A stretch of DNA of 63,268 nucleotides, taken from Gonapodya sp. JEL0774 (Eukaryota > Monoblepharomycota > Monoblepharidomycetes > Monoblepharidales > Gonapodyaceae). Within the stretch, counting starts at the first letter, position 1. The number at the start of each line of letters is the position of its first letter. The translations under genes were made by a program, and so were the position numbers. Below, in pieces: positions 1-12,766 of the stretch. Under the pieces are notes generated by a model. The model was not told the origin of the DNA and did no database searches. It saw only the letters and a list, made by a program, of their open reading frames with translations. The DNA lies in NCBI GenBank assembly GCA_027604505.1, contig JADIIX010000119.1, forward strand, positions 1-63,268, written 5' to 3'.

Positions 1-1536
1 CACAACGCACGCGAGCTTTATCCTTACGACAGAGTGTGTGCGAGACGTTCGTTGGAATTTGCGTTGTTTCTTCGGCGTTCACCTTCCTTCGTCTTCCCAG
101 CGCCTCCCTGTTGTTTCAGAGGATGGTAAGATCGTGAGACAAAGGGGGTCTTTAAATGATTCACTGCAGCAACTTAGCAAAAAGGTTGGAAAGAAAGGTA
201 GGAACTGTAGCTCCTGGCTCACAAATCTCTCCTGACAATATCCCATCAAAGTTGACAGGTCCGCTCAGGCTGCGGACCTCACTTCAGCTGAGTTTCAAGG
301 ACTGAGGCTTCAGGAGTGGTACGAGCTTTGTGTCCAGGTGAGTGAGAGTCTGATCCAAAAACTTCATGGGCAAGCACAAGAATAGAGTTCGATTCAGTAT
401 GCGACGATGTTGGCCCGCAAATTCCGCCACGAGGAGGCTCAAGCAGTTTTAATGTCTACGGCGAATGCCGTAGTGTTCGCGTACAACAAGGAGATGGCCT
501 GGAGACTGCATTTGCACATGCTTTGTAAGTTCTAAATCTGTTTTCTAACGTAAGTCTGCTTACGGTACATATCGTAGCGGTTGCGGTGGCATGCAACAAT
601 ACCAGCAAGATTAGCGAAGTGTGTCGTTGGTTTTGCAACGAACGACAAGTGCGTGGGGATGCATTCCGGCTCTTTTGTGCTTCGTTAAGCAGGTGCGTCG
701 CGCTGCTGGAGCGACCGAAATGTTATTCCGTTCAGAATCCTGTCGTTTGCCTCTCTCGTTAGTGGGTCAGATTCCATAGCCATGTTCAATTACACTACGG
801 GCCACAAATACTTCCTGCGCCAGCTTAATATGGAGGACGCAAAAGGTGAAGGAAGTGGAGAGGTCGAAACGTTGACCCCGTTCTCGTTACTCTTTATGGA
901 CATGTGTCATTGGGGGCCAGGAGCTTCCCAAAGGCAATTGCTCTGTTTATCAAATTCAACTCTCATCTCTCACTTCGTGTTGAGAGGCTAAAAGAATAAA
1001 CGCAACTGGGATTTACACGCGCGCCTAGCACATGTGCCCGGCGGATCCTCTCATAAGCCTTTCACTTGGAGTGGCTCACATACAACGATCGATGAACCGA
1101 CAGACAGTTAATCGGCATTTACAAGTTGTACAGGTGCGACTATCTACAAGTCTTTGGCACAGTAGATGGAAATGCGTCACTGAAACTTGGTTGCGCCAGG
1201 GGTTTACGTTTATATTCCGATACTACGATCTGCGGCGCGGCAGTGCAGAAGCCTGCTATAATGTGGGCCGGGCATTTCATCAACTCAGTGGGTTAATCTG
1301 ATGTTTGGTGCCGCAACAAAGTTTAACAAATTTGGGCCGTAGGTCTCTTCCATCTGGCCGTTCCTTACTATGAGCGCTGTCTCAGACTGTCCTCCTTGTC
1401 GTCATCCAGTAATTGTGCATCTCCAGACACCCCAGATATCTCTCGCGAGGCTGCATACAACTTGACGAGGCTCTACATGCGGACCGGATCGATAGCCATG
1501 GCGACAACAATTGCCAGCAAGTACTTAGTGGTTTAA
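1..1536 (+). CDS. TFC4: TFIIIC subunit TFC4/GTF3C3 (tau131-like), C-terminal part
   Basis: TPR subunit of RNA polymerase III factor TFIIIC, which binds tRNA and 5S gene promoters in the nucleus and helps recruit TFIIIB. Only the 3' end is here; the gene starts left of the window. Recognisable blocks in order: FQGLRLQEWYELCVQ near 290-337; YATMLARKFRHEEAQAVL near 397-450; VCRWFCNE near 620-650; KYFLRQL near 808-828; DPLISLSLGVAHIQRSMNRQ near 1044-1103; GFTFIFRYYDLR near 1200-1235; EACYNVGRAFHQL near 1248-1286; then a last exon with HLAVPYYERCL and REAAYNLTRLYMRTGS, stopping at TAA 1534-1536. The order and spacing match the C-terminal TPR half of the family. Introns have GTGAGT/GTAAGT donors, for example at 338 and 525. 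Exact exon edges between 640 and 1030 are uncertain. Confidence 0.85.
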
Positions 1537-1764
1537 AATGGTAATTGGGGAAAGCTTCATGTACATACAAACCACACTTCCAGTAATGCCGCTTGCAGAA
1601 GTGGATTCACAAATGCCATGCAAGGCAGTAATGCCATTACTGCCATAAAGTAAAACAAAAAAAAAATTATTAAATGAAAAACATAAAATAAAATGTCACC
1701 AGGCACTCTTCAGTTGCGCTTTGTCCGAAGCCGGTCTTCTCAAATTTGCACGAACTCCGTCGCC

Positions 1765-4700
1765 ATGACACCTGGTATCCCTGCGCTCGATGTACTCCAA
1801 TGTGGATGGATCACGCATGCTGGCGATCGAAAACGCCATCAAACGGCACCAATATATTCTGTCCACTGGCATCCTATTGGTGACAAAATTGTAACCGGAG
1901 GAACTGGTTGGTTGATTCGAAAGCTCTGTCTACGGATAATGCGTTAATGAAGATCAGAGAGTGGCAGCGTTCACGGAAATTGGGATGCAGGACTGTTATA
2001 GTTCTGGATCGCCATTCAGCAGAACCTTTTAAAGACATTATCGAGATGTTCATTGGGACGGCAATGAAGAAACAACTTTCTAAAAGTTTCTCATGCTGCA
2101 CCGAGAAAGCACTCTGGGTATCATTTGGATGGTGTACTGTAGAGTTTTCCTCTCTGGGTGAACGTTCTCCGCTCACTTCCCGCACTGGCACTCCGTTCCA
2201 AAAGGACCCGAATCCGTCAAAATTTGGAATGCTGCGCCGCTACTTGATGAGAGCATTGAGCTTGATTCCGACGTTCCGAAACTCCTGTCGACACTCACAG
2301 CTCATGATGGTGAGCACCAGAGTCACAGAGGCCAAGCACAGAAGGAATGTGGTGAAGCCAGGGATAGTAGTGCCTTTGAATGAGGACGTAGATCGTAAAA
2401 CAAGACTGCGTGATCTTGTACTGCGTAAAACCTCCTGGTCAGACTCCTAACTCCTCCAAATTGACCACCACCCAGGGAACGCTCTCTGTGTGCGCTGGTC
2501 TCCGGGGAGTGGTAAATACCTTGCCTCCGGATCTGACGACAGAACTATTATATTGTGGACCAGAGAAACGTGAGATCAATTTGGAATTTGGGAAGTCGGA
2601 TGATACATGAAGTGCCCGTTCTCTCCCGCCATGTCCGGAGACAGCTCCAACATTCCTCCGGCTCCTTTATTCGGTTCCAAAGCAATTCAGGTGGAGCGTT
2701 ACTCGACAGTCCAAATCCTTCGGGGACATAACTTAGGTTAGTGTTTTGGAAGGAGTGGAATGATGTTTATCCGAGGTGGGGTCGGTGACCCGCTCGTGGC
2801 ATTTCGTTTCACTCTTCCTCGTGATGAGTTCAAAATATCTTCGAAGTATGCCATTCCATGCATCTTGACGATGGTGCACTTTTCCGTCCCACCACAGATG
2901 TGTTCGACCTCGCATGGTCCCCTGACGGGACTTTTCTCGCTTCGTGTTCAGCCGACTGCACAATCCGCATTTGGGATGTAGCAACCTGTACAACTTTCCG
3001 CATCCTCGACCAAACGTCCTTGCCGAGGGAACCTAGTGGAGTTGCTGCCAGTGCAGCTACGTCCAGTGGATCTGTGGCAAAGGCGAAGGAACTTCAGGAT
3101 TCCTTAGGTTTCGTGAAAGGCTTAGCATGGGATCCGGCGGGGAAGTTCCTCGCAGCGCAGGTGTTGTATCCTTCGTTTCATACTTATTCTCATAGTGCTC
3201 TCCAAATCTTTACGTGTTGTGAACCTTTTGCAGTCGGACGACAAATCTGTCGTTATTTGGTCTGCTTCTAGTACACCTGATGGCTGGGGAACGGAGCGAA
3301 GAGTGCGCGACCCTTATCAGGGGGCTATGCAGGCACCGTGGTTCTCCCGACTGAGGTGGGAACATCCGATTGGGCTGGCAGTCGTGGACGGTTGTTGTTA
3401 AAACTGCTTTTAGCTGGTCTCCGGACGGTACGTTTCTCGCCACAGCAGGCGGATATAATGCTCGTATGCCCTGTGTTCCTCTTCTTGTGCGTGGGGATGA
3501 ATGGCGACCGGAATTGTGGCTCATAGGCCATGTGAAATCGGTTGAAGTGGCAGTGAGTGAAAGTCGGTCATTGAGACAGTCTTTAACTGTTGAAACGTTT
3601 CCTCTTCGACAGCGCTTTAGCCCACTTCTTTTCAGACCGTCCGACTCCTCGATGGGAGGTTCAGCGTCCTCTACTTCTAACCCTATAACATTGCCGACTC
3701 TCTCTTTGAACAGCGACCCTTTCGCATTATGTGCCACAGCTTCGGAAGATGGCTGCATTGTATTATGGCGAAGCGGACGAGCACGGTCTCTTCTGGCGGT
3801 GACGAACTTATTTGATTCCACGGTTCACGACTTGGCTTGGTATGTTTCGCTGATTCCTGGTAGAAAACTCATTAATAGTGAGAGACATCACGCTCCTTCC
3901 AAGGTCTCCTGATGGTCTCAACCTGATTGCCGCGTCACATAACGGCACATGTGCGATTCTTCATATCGACGCCACAGCACTTGGAGTGCCTGTCGTCGCA
4001 TCTGAGGTGTCTGAACGACTCGCTAAGTTTGGGAGCGTGGGTGCGACGCGATTGGCTGAGACTCCCGATCAAATTCTGAGGGAAGAGAAGGCAGACGAAA
4101 TGGCTGTTCCTAAACTTGTTTCTGGAAATGCGTCGGCTAGCTCCATCGTGGCATCCGTGCGGTTAGCTACGGAGTCTCTCGGAGTGTCTGCGCCATCGTC
4201 AGGGCACCTGGTGACAATCACCAAGGAAGGGAAAAAACGAATTCAACCAACATTCATTCGCTCCTTGGGAGGAAGGTCTGGCGAGCTGTTGCATTCGGTG
4301 AGAGATTCCTGAGCGACTCGCCATTGGCAAAATTGGTGCTCCAAAGGTCCTAATCATCTCTCCTGTTTTTTTAACCAGTCTCAACAACCTGAGGAGCCCA
4401 AGGCTTCGACTGGCTCAATTGCCTCTGAGCCTGGCATCCGAGATACTGGAAAGCGAAAGGCAGATCAGCAAATGGAGGAGAATAATGGAGAAACAGACTA
4501 TGCTACTAAAAAGTTCAGGACCATGACAATTCGAGTACCGGTATGTTGAATTATGCCTTATCTTTGACCACTGCAGAGTTTCCTAAGCTCGGGCGTACAC
4601 CAAGGTTGTAGCTTCGCCCGTGAATTTAGCGGCTCCTCCAATACAGAAGCGCACCTTGTGTCGGTTTTGTCCGTCCGGGCCCGCAGCTGGTATGGCTGCC

Positions 4701-6132
4701 GGTCATGTTCGGGACGTAGAATTGGTGAACCCTTTGCTTGATAAAGGTTGGTGATGGAAGCGTTTGTGGAATGCGCTTCTCAGATCCCATGAACAAGAGT
4801 ATCGCAAGTTTTAATCGGTTTTCAGGAAGTTCCCAGGTTCGCTGCACCAGGGAGGGTAAAACCTTATGGGAAGATTTGCATTCGCATCCTGCGATGCATA
4901 TCGCCGCTGGCGATGCATTTGTCGCCCTCACCACTGTTGACGGTGGCTTGTGGGCTTACTCACCTGCGGGAAGAAGGTGCGCAAGACTTTTGAGTGATCA
5001 ATGAACACCATTTCTTTCATTCGGTACGAATACTCATAGCCGTCATGAATCTGTCAGGATACTGCCACCCATAGTGTTGGAATCACGACCAGTGTTTCTA
5101 GATGCAGTTGGGGAGTGCGTGATGGTTATAACCCAAAACGGAGGGCTGTATACATGGTGAGTGTCATGAAAGAGTGCAATTGTTGACGTTCCATCACCGT
5201 GCGTTCTTGTGCAGGAACGTCATCCGACGAACATCTATCCTGGACGGTGTTTCAGTTGCCGCCGTGCTCAATAAATTTGATCGCCGACCTGAAATTCGAA
5301 TCGAATACGCACATCTTCTTGGACCAGGAGCAATTCCGCTTGTTGCCACTTCTGACCTGTCCGCCTATGCATATGACGCAGATCTCGCTGCGTGGATCAG
5401 AGTTATTGAACGACCGGCTTTTGAGCGGGTGACCGGAAAGGTCCCAGGACGAGCTCATGGTGTTGGGTCTGAGTGGAGCTCTTTGGCGGCAGAAATCGCC
5501 GCGCGGGTAGAAGATGGCAAAGATTTAGCAAAGAGGATTGGGGATGCGAAGGTCGGACCTCTTACGAAAACAGAACACGCAATTGCAAAACTGGAAGCAA
5601 GGCGCGGAGAAGGGAGGTTTGGAGCTGATGTATCGAGAATGACTTTCGGGATGGTGGAAGTGGGTTGGGTTATTCGATTCTTCAAGCAGCCGAGAATTCT
5701 GAGCCTTTGTACTTCTGCAGAACCAACTTTGTTCATCTCGCACTTTGAAATCGTTTGATGAGTATCTGTTTTGGTTGCGAGAGTACGCAAGGAAGTTGGT
5801 AGAGACTGTCAATTTGGACAAGGTTGATGAGCTGCTGGACGAAATTTCGGCGAACTTTGAGGGATCGACAGAGGACCATGAAGAAGCGGACGAGTCGTGG
5901 AACATGGAGGAGGCTCTGATTCATATTCTGCCTATTTTGTGTGAGTTTGCTGCGTCGTCAAATTTGAAAGTCAGTTGGAGGCTCTTAACCTTTCCAACGG
6001 CCTCGATACCTAATTTGTGAATTAACCTGATAAAAAGCGAAACAACGTGCCTATGCGCGTCGTATTGATGCACTCATGGAGGCGATGAATCTTCGTCGGA
6101 TAACGGGAAGTCCTGCTTCCCTTGCAGATTGA
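1765..6132 (+). CDS. HIRA: HIRA/Hir1 histone chaperone, WD40 and Hira domains
   Basis: Replication-independent histone H3/H4 chaperone subunit acting in the nucleus. The N-terminal WD40 propeller is seen in pieces: GWITHAGDRKRH then APIYSVHWHPIGDKIVTGG (about 1798-1905); SVKIWNAAPLLDE and LLSTLTAHDG (2206-2310); VRWSPGSGKYLASGSDDRTI (2488-2550); DVFDLAWSPDGTFLASCSAD (2898-2958); FSWSPDGTFLATAGGYNARM (3411-3468). The Hira domain follows: TLWEDLHSHPAMHIAAGD (4861-4915), GLWAYSPAGRR, ILPPIVLESRPVFLDAVGE, then FDEYLFWLREYARKL (about 5753-5797) near the C-terminus. Start chosen at ATG 1765; the in-frame ATG at 1693 is less likely, since homologues begin just before the first WD strand. Stop TGA 6130-6132. 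Many short introns. The family identification is solid; individual exon ends are not. Confidence 0.88.
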
Positions 6133-6317
6133 TTTCATGTATTACTTTAACTCGTGTCCATAAATTCTAATGTTGCCCTGTAACTGTAACCAAAAAAAGT
6201 CGTGTCTACAATGTTCATATCACGTGAGGAGATATATGACAAATTGATTGGTGTGAGGCACACTATCTACATATCACTCCCTCCGTGCCGATTCTGTCCA
6301 CTGGCCACGCTGCTTGG

Positions 6318-9300
6318 ATGTCGTTTTTCTCTTCCCTATTGGGGGCCCCATCCGGCGGTGGTCCTCGCGTGGGTGGTGGCATCCCTGCACAAGACCCACG
6401 CGCCGTAGTGGAGCGCTTGGTGGACCGGGTCGCTCATTCTCAACTGATGGAAGATAGGAGAGCAGGGGTCCTTGGATTGAAGGGTATGTCGAGGGATTTC
6501 AAATTGGTGAGTTCTTAGGGGATTCACCTGCACATGATCTGGGATTACGACGGGGAGAAGAGCCGGCTGAGTGACAGCGACGTCAATGAAATCGTGCAGT
6601 TAGATGCGATCAAGGATTTCTGCGCTCCATTTCCAGTCCCAGACTTGCGCATGAGATGTCGTCGCCCCGAGGAACTATCGGAGTGGTACCTTGTCTTTCA
6701 AATGTATGAAACCAGAGGAGTCTCATGAGAATTTTCTGATGGGCATCTTTTGAGGTTTGGGCCTGTTCAGATGTACTATTTCATTCGTACTTAGTTAATG
6801 CAATACTTCAATTTGTTCTTTAGGAAGTCGGCACTCTTGGACTTGGGCCCCTTGCAGATCTTCTCAAATCTGAGGACACCGATGTGGAGACCCTGAAAGC
6901 GGTTTTAGAGACTCTGAACACTCTGTGCACCCCGGAGGAAGGGAACGCCATCAAGGGAGAGGGAGATGCGGAAGATCTTGGCGTGCAGGTACGCGAGATA
7001 TGACACCAGAAACTTGTTCTCGACTATTCCACAGCGGAAGCCGAAAACTAAGAAGCAAGCTTGCCAGGCTGGAAAGGGTTTTACTTGAATGAGGCGAAGA
7101 GTGCGAGTGGAGTGAAATCTTATTTTGCGTTCTTCCACATCGCTCTTGCATAGTTCACCGAAATCCTCATCAAAGATCCTGCCACTGTCTCTGCTCTCCT
7201 CTCAATCCTTTCTGAACTTGACTTTTACGTGCGGTACCAATCTGTAGAGCTATTAGGAACACTACTGGCCAATAGCCCAGATTCACTCCAATTATCGATC
7301 CTGTCCGCTCCTGGCGGAGTGGGAAGGCTCATGGACCTGTTGGAGGACAAGCGAGAAGCAATCAGAAATGGTGATATTCATGTCCTGTTCCTTCTCTGCT
7401 CCGATGGGTGTTGACCGCAAAACCCCCTTTAACTCAGCGGGGCTCCTCCTTCTCATTACTCTCACTCACTCCAATGCCGATATTCAGAAAATCATCGCCT
7501 TTGAGAACGCCTTCGATCGATTGGTAGACATCGTTCTAGAAGAAGGGGCAACAGATGGTGGCATAGTTGTGCAGGATTGCCTGCAGTTGATGGTGAATCT
7601 CTTGAGGTACAACACTAGTAATCAGGTGAACTGTTATACTCGCACAGTGGTGGTGGCGTATTTTCAAATTTCCTACTCGTGATCCCAGACTCTGTTCCGG
7701 GAATCTGGAATCATTTCCCGGCTACCGGAACTCCTTCTGTCTCGTCCCTCTCCAAAAATATCGGCTTCTGCTCCCTTACCCGAAGTTGTTCCAATTTACT
7801 CCGATCTGGTTGAATGGACGGATCAGAAAACCGTGAACGCGATCTTAGTACTGGAACTCGTCAGGATCTTGGTCGTACCAAACTCACCAAATACTCCCGG
7901 CAATCAGCTCGTAATGAATCAGGCCATATTACCCGCGATAGTGGAGATGGCTGTGGGTGGAAATGGTCCGATTCGGGTTCGAATACAGGTGCGGGCCACT
8001 TGGAGTGACGGCGAAGGGCACTGATCCTCAAATCTCATTCGCAGTCTCTTTATGCGATGGCGGACCTTATACGCGGCAGCCAAGCCAACCAAGATCTGTT
8101 TTCGAAATCTGCTGTTCCCGCTCGTCCCATCTCTGGTTTCCTGAGAGTCAACGCATCACCCCGTCAACCTGTTGCTCCTCAAATCCCCCCAAAACCAGCG
8201 GTAGTTGTAGCAATTGAGGCGGCCGTGCAACCACCACCACCAGTCGACGAAGAATACGGGCGCCGAGCGAGGACAGTGCAGGTGGCAGACGAGTTCGCGG
8301 TGCGAACTGCAGCGGCTTACGCTGTGCAAGTGAGAATTGCTGCCCTACCACAGTTTCAATTGGACGCAGTTCCAAAGACTTTCTTTTTTTAGTGCTATCT
8401 ACACAACAACCCGGATGGCCAGCTCGCCATTGCCGCCACTCTGCGAGCTCCTCCAGCTGATAATCCAGATACTCAGGTGGCTCTTGCTTCCAACAGCTCC
8501 TCTCAGCTCGCTCCGGATGACCGCCCACACTCTGCGGGCTCACTGCTCGTGGAAGCTTTGATTGATTGGCGAGGTGCGCGAAAGGATCCGTTCCGGAGCT
8601 GGTTCGCTGCAGTTGAAATGCTGCATATCGTCCGAAAGAACGAGACCACCAAGGGCTTACTTGCGGCAATTTCTGTACAAGATGAAGGTGCGTTTCTGAC
8701 AGATATGTCGCATGGATCCATATGTATTGACTGTGGTGTGCCCCTTGCGAAGACGAACCCATTTCCTTGCTGCATAAAGTCTTCCAGAGCATAATATTGG
8801 CTGCGCGAGAGCAGCTCGACGTTCGTGTGCAATGTGGCCTCTACTCACTACTATGTACATGGTTGTTTGAGTTTCCGAAGGGAATTGGAATGTTTTTGGA
8901 GGAGGGGGTGAACCTACAATTCGTGAGTGCCATCTCTTGTATGGTATCAATAGCCGTTCAATGCGTTTGAAACCTCCAACCATAGCTGATTGAGCAAATC
9001 AAACAATCCTCGAATGTTGACCCTCTCGTTCAAGGTCTCGCAGCATTTCTTCTCGGCATTTGCCTTGAGTTCAATGACGACACCCACCCTTCGTTCTCGC
9101 GCGCGTCTCTGCAGCAATTGGTTGCCAGTAGGGTCGGCGTAGATCTGTACACGAGTAGGATGGACCGGTTAAGGGAGTCCAAGGCTTTTAATCGTGCGAA
9201 TTTGATGATGCAGAGCCATGGAGACCTTGATGCGAAGGGATTGCCGGAGTTGTACTTTGATTATTTGTTCGTTGACATGTTCAAGACGAACTATGGTGAG

Positions 9301-9966
9301 GATTCAACTGATGATTACGGACCAGTGAGTATCTACGAGTATGTTTACTCATTTTTCGTTGGTCTTGTAGAAACCATTTCGAGGGCCGCGGCGTTTGGAG
9401 GTCAACGAGCAAAGCCAAAGTCAATGGAACTGGGTAAGTTAACATCGACATTTTATTTTTCAGTCAACTTAATGATTGTTGTACGACTTGTGTCTCTTTA
9501 TGCAAGTTCAGTCGATGACCCTTCGAATCCAATCGTCGCGAAATATCGGGACACCATTGCGAAGCAGGATGCCGAACTTGGAGTTGCTCATCGATTGCTG
9601 AAAGATGCAGAATCGCGACTCGCTGAACGAGAACGTGCACTGCAGGAAGTTGCGGCACGTGCCGCACAATTGGAACTGGCTCTGACAGAATCAGACGCAC
9701 GGCGACACGAAGCGCTTACTGCTGGCTCTGCCAACGTTGCTCCTGACGAGTCTACATCTTCTGCTGGAGGTTCGGAGATTTTGGCTCTGCAGACGCGGAT
9801 TTCACAATTGGAATCTGAACTTGCCGAAAAGACGCAGCGACTGGAGGAACAGTCGAGAGAGATGGACGATTTACTAGTTTGTCTTGCTGACGCAGATTTA
9901 GCAGCGAAGGACTTGAAAAATCGGCTACGGCAGCTTGGAGACGACGTGCCAGAAGACGATGAATGA
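6318..9966 (+). CDS. USO1: USO1/p115 vesicle-tethering protein
   Basis: Long coiled-coil tether for ER-to-Golgi vesicles, peripheral on Golgi membranes. Order: an armadillo-like head beginning with VERLVDRVAHSQLMEDRRAG (about 6408-6467); repeats around 6840-7680 and 7810-8390; the Uso1/p115 head signature GLPELYFDYLFVDMFKTNYG (9238-9297); a heptad-rich coiled coil (about 9535-9920); and a short acidic C-terminus ending DDVPEDDE. The tail is short compared with yeast Uso1 and closer to animal p115. Start taken as ATG 6318, which puts a short hydrophobic stretch before the first armadillo helix; homologues have similarly short leaders. Stop TGA 9964-9966. Lies 185 nt after HIRA in the same orientation. 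Confidence 0.86.
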
Positions 9967-10043
9967 TATTGCATACAAAAACCAGAAAAGTAATTCGGAT
10001 ATGTCAATCAGTACCGCCGAATACCACAACAGCTCCAGCGTAT

Positions 10044-12453
10044 CTAGTATTTAAAAGACCTCAACTCTTCACACCTGGGTGTTTCCATGGCCTGAGCTTC
10101 TTTCAACATCTTTTCATCCGCTTTCCATAGTCCCCTCGACCTGGCAATGGCCATGTTCTTCCGCTCCATCTCTACTTGACACCACCTTCGAAGCTGATCA
10201 AGATACTGAGACTCGACATTGTCTTCTATAGAGGCCAGATCTCGTCGCAAGGCGTGGGTGGTGGGAGGTTCCAAGTGGGGGAATTTAGGAGTTACAAAGT
10301 AAGTTACGTGGTTGCGAGGTGTTTCACGACGGATAGGGTATGAAGGATGCTGAGTGAAGGAGAAGTTCCGCGTCGAATCGGCTGGAGATGGTATATTGTT
10401 TGAGAAAGAATCTCAACGTGGCACATTGGGGAAAAACTGGCACATTTCAATAAACACTCACACCCTGGCGCCACTAGTGCCATCATGATCCACGCCATCA
10501 CGAGAATCACCAATGGCAGTAATTGCGTAAGCGGATTGCCAACCCCTTCCCCCTGCCCGGTGTTTGTCTGTCGTCGGCGTGGTCCAGCATTCCGATACAC
10601 ACGGTAAACCCCCCCACCAGGCCCTCGAGCAAACTGAGGGCCGAAGTCGCCGCCGAAAAACATATTGAATATATCTTGAGAAGGAGAAAAGGAGAATTGG
10701 AGTCAGACGGAACAGAATATGTGAATAAAACCTCAGAATTGACAAAGTCGAAACAAACCTTCTGGCGTCAACTCCGTCTCAAACTCGGATCTAAAGCCTC
10801 TCGGCATTCCTCCGCCCCCACCACCACCGGCGGATCCTCGAGAATCTGGATCTCCTCCGATTTGATCATAGCGGACTCGCTTACCTGAAGAATGGAAACC
10901 AGACGTGCAATAATTATGTTAAGAGTGATGAGTGGGGCGGACGGAATGGCAGGCTTACCCTCGTCAGATAAACAAGAGAACGCACGGCCGATGGCTTTGA
11001 AAGCCTCTGACGCGCCTGGTGCACTAATATTTGGAAGCAATTTTTTGCCAAGACGGGGTTTGGGAAGAGTAAAGGGAGAACCCGCATCAGATCGCTGTCC
11101 GGATGGAGACTCCAGGAGAACCTCAACAACACATCCATCGTTGAATTCGTCAAAAGATTGCACGGGCATCAGCTCAAACTTCGAGTTCGAGCGAGTTTAG
11201 TAGCTCTACTCTCTGGTGAGGTCCCATAGGGAGTTCTTCGTTCCCCAATGCAGAGGTTCATAAATGGTGGCATTCTTTCGAGGACCGAGGGGTAGTGGCG
11301 GTTCGTGAGAACTCCTCTATTTGGCGGAGACCCTCGGGGAAAGCCACCCAAAACACCCAGGTACACACTGTTCCAATTGCAATCCAATCCATACGATCTA
11401 CTTTAGTCAACGAGCGGCTATCCCAAGATCTTCCCGACGTCTGTCACCGGCGACTCCTCTGTAGACCATCCCCCAAAGAAAACTCTACACACCTATTTTT
11501 ATCCGGATGAAATTGCAGCGCGAGCTTCCTATACGCCTTTTTTATCTCATCCGCCGAACATGTCTTCTCAAGTCCGAGGACTGCGTAAAAATCGTGCTTG
11601 ACCTTTATGATGCGCTGGCATTCTTTCTCTTGGGCCGACGTGTAGGATCGAGATGGTTCAGAGGAGTCGGGGAGGGAAGATGCAGAGGAAGAAGCGGAGG
11701 TGGTGGAAGGTGTGGGGGCAGCCCTCCGACGTGGCCCGTTAGAGGAGGTTGGGTCAGCTTAACCAACCGTCAGGTATTTGTACGTTGATTGACGGTAAGA
11801 CGTGGTTTAACGTAGTGAAGACAATTGAATACGCGCCAGCAGATATGAATATACCACGCGAAACGTTATCTTAAGTCGCGCGAGAAAGAGAGGATTGCCA
11901 AATCACCATGTCCGTTTGTCGACCCAGGATTGGAACCCGCCTCTTCACCTGGGGGTTCGGGATTAGCTTTCTTCCGTTCAAGGAACTCAAGCCAATCCTG
12001 TGTGGACAGTGGGATTCACCAAGCGGAAGGAAGTGAGTTTCCTGGAATCGATCGTTCACAGTGCAAGATCTCAGAATTGACAACTTGACGTTTCTCTCGG
12101 TTGCTAGCACTGGTTCCTCGTTGAATATGCTTCCGCTTCAAAGAATAGACCATTTCTTCAATCTTCACATCGTGATGGCGTCTCCTGCCACCCCTTCGAG
12201 TGACCGATCATTCCAAAATGTTCACATTCATTCGCTCTCACGACGTCCAAAAGCCCCACCATTAATTAATCACGCGTCTGGGGTTCTCCAGTGCTCCTTG
12301 CGCAATCGACCCGGACCCATCGCTTACCGTCGCCTCCAACGAGGTATGCATTTGCACGGCCTTCTTCGCAAGTCTCAGCGCATCATCCAGCTCACCCTCC
12401 TTGAACCGCGCGCGGGAACGTCCTAGTGCCTGCTGTGCGCCGTCCGCGTTCAT
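10044..12453 (-). CDS. ER membrane DnaJ/Hsp40, DNAJB12/B14-like
   Basis: J-domain co-chaperone expected to sit in the ER membrane with the J domain in the cytosol, recruiting Hsp70 for quality control. Exon 1 (12328-12453) starts at ATG 12451-12453 and carries a small helical repeat ([20 protein letters not shown]), as in DNAJB12/14; its donor is GTAAGC. After a gap comes a Ser/Thr-rich linker and the J domain, [20 protein letters not shown] then [13 protein letters not shown] (about 11510-11610), so the HPD motif is intact. Next are [18 protein letters not shown], a Gly-rich stretch, [10 protein letters not shown] (about 10650), one hydrophobic segment [17 protein letters not shown] (about 10470-10530), and a DUF1977-type end with [19 protein letters not shown]. 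Stop TAG 10044-10046. The exon between 11790 and 12327 is unclear. Confidence 0.8.
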
Positions 12454-12766
12454 GACGTGGAGTTTGTGTTGGAGAATGGGTAGGTGCTCTTGGTTGCCAA
12501 CGAAACGGATTTCCTCCACTGGTCCCACCCCCCCCCCTCCCCCTCCCCCACACACACCTCCCCCCATCCCAAACATTTTTCTAAAACCGCATTTACATAA
12601 ATTTAAAAGAGAGTGGCATTTTGTGGCGGCATGGCAGACAAATTGGATGTTGGGAGACAGGTTCACCAAGATGATCACCCAAGTGTTTCTCAGATTACGT
12701 ATTACTTCCGTTATATTCTACGCGAGAGAAATACTAGAAAGGGAAGGGGAAGGAAGGAGGAGACTC
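12454..12766. other. Intergenic, C-rich tract
   Basis: Lies upstream of the DnaJ gene and just past the 3' end of the deacetylase gene. It contains a C-dominated low-complexity tract at about 12526-12570 followed by an AT-rich patch. No gene seen. It probably holds the DnaJ promoter and the deacetylase 3' UTR. Confidence 0.5.

Noticed and set aside
9464-10007. Minus-strand frames opposite the USO1 coiled coil
   Set aside because: Shadows of a repetitive heptad region; the plus strand has clear family similarity.
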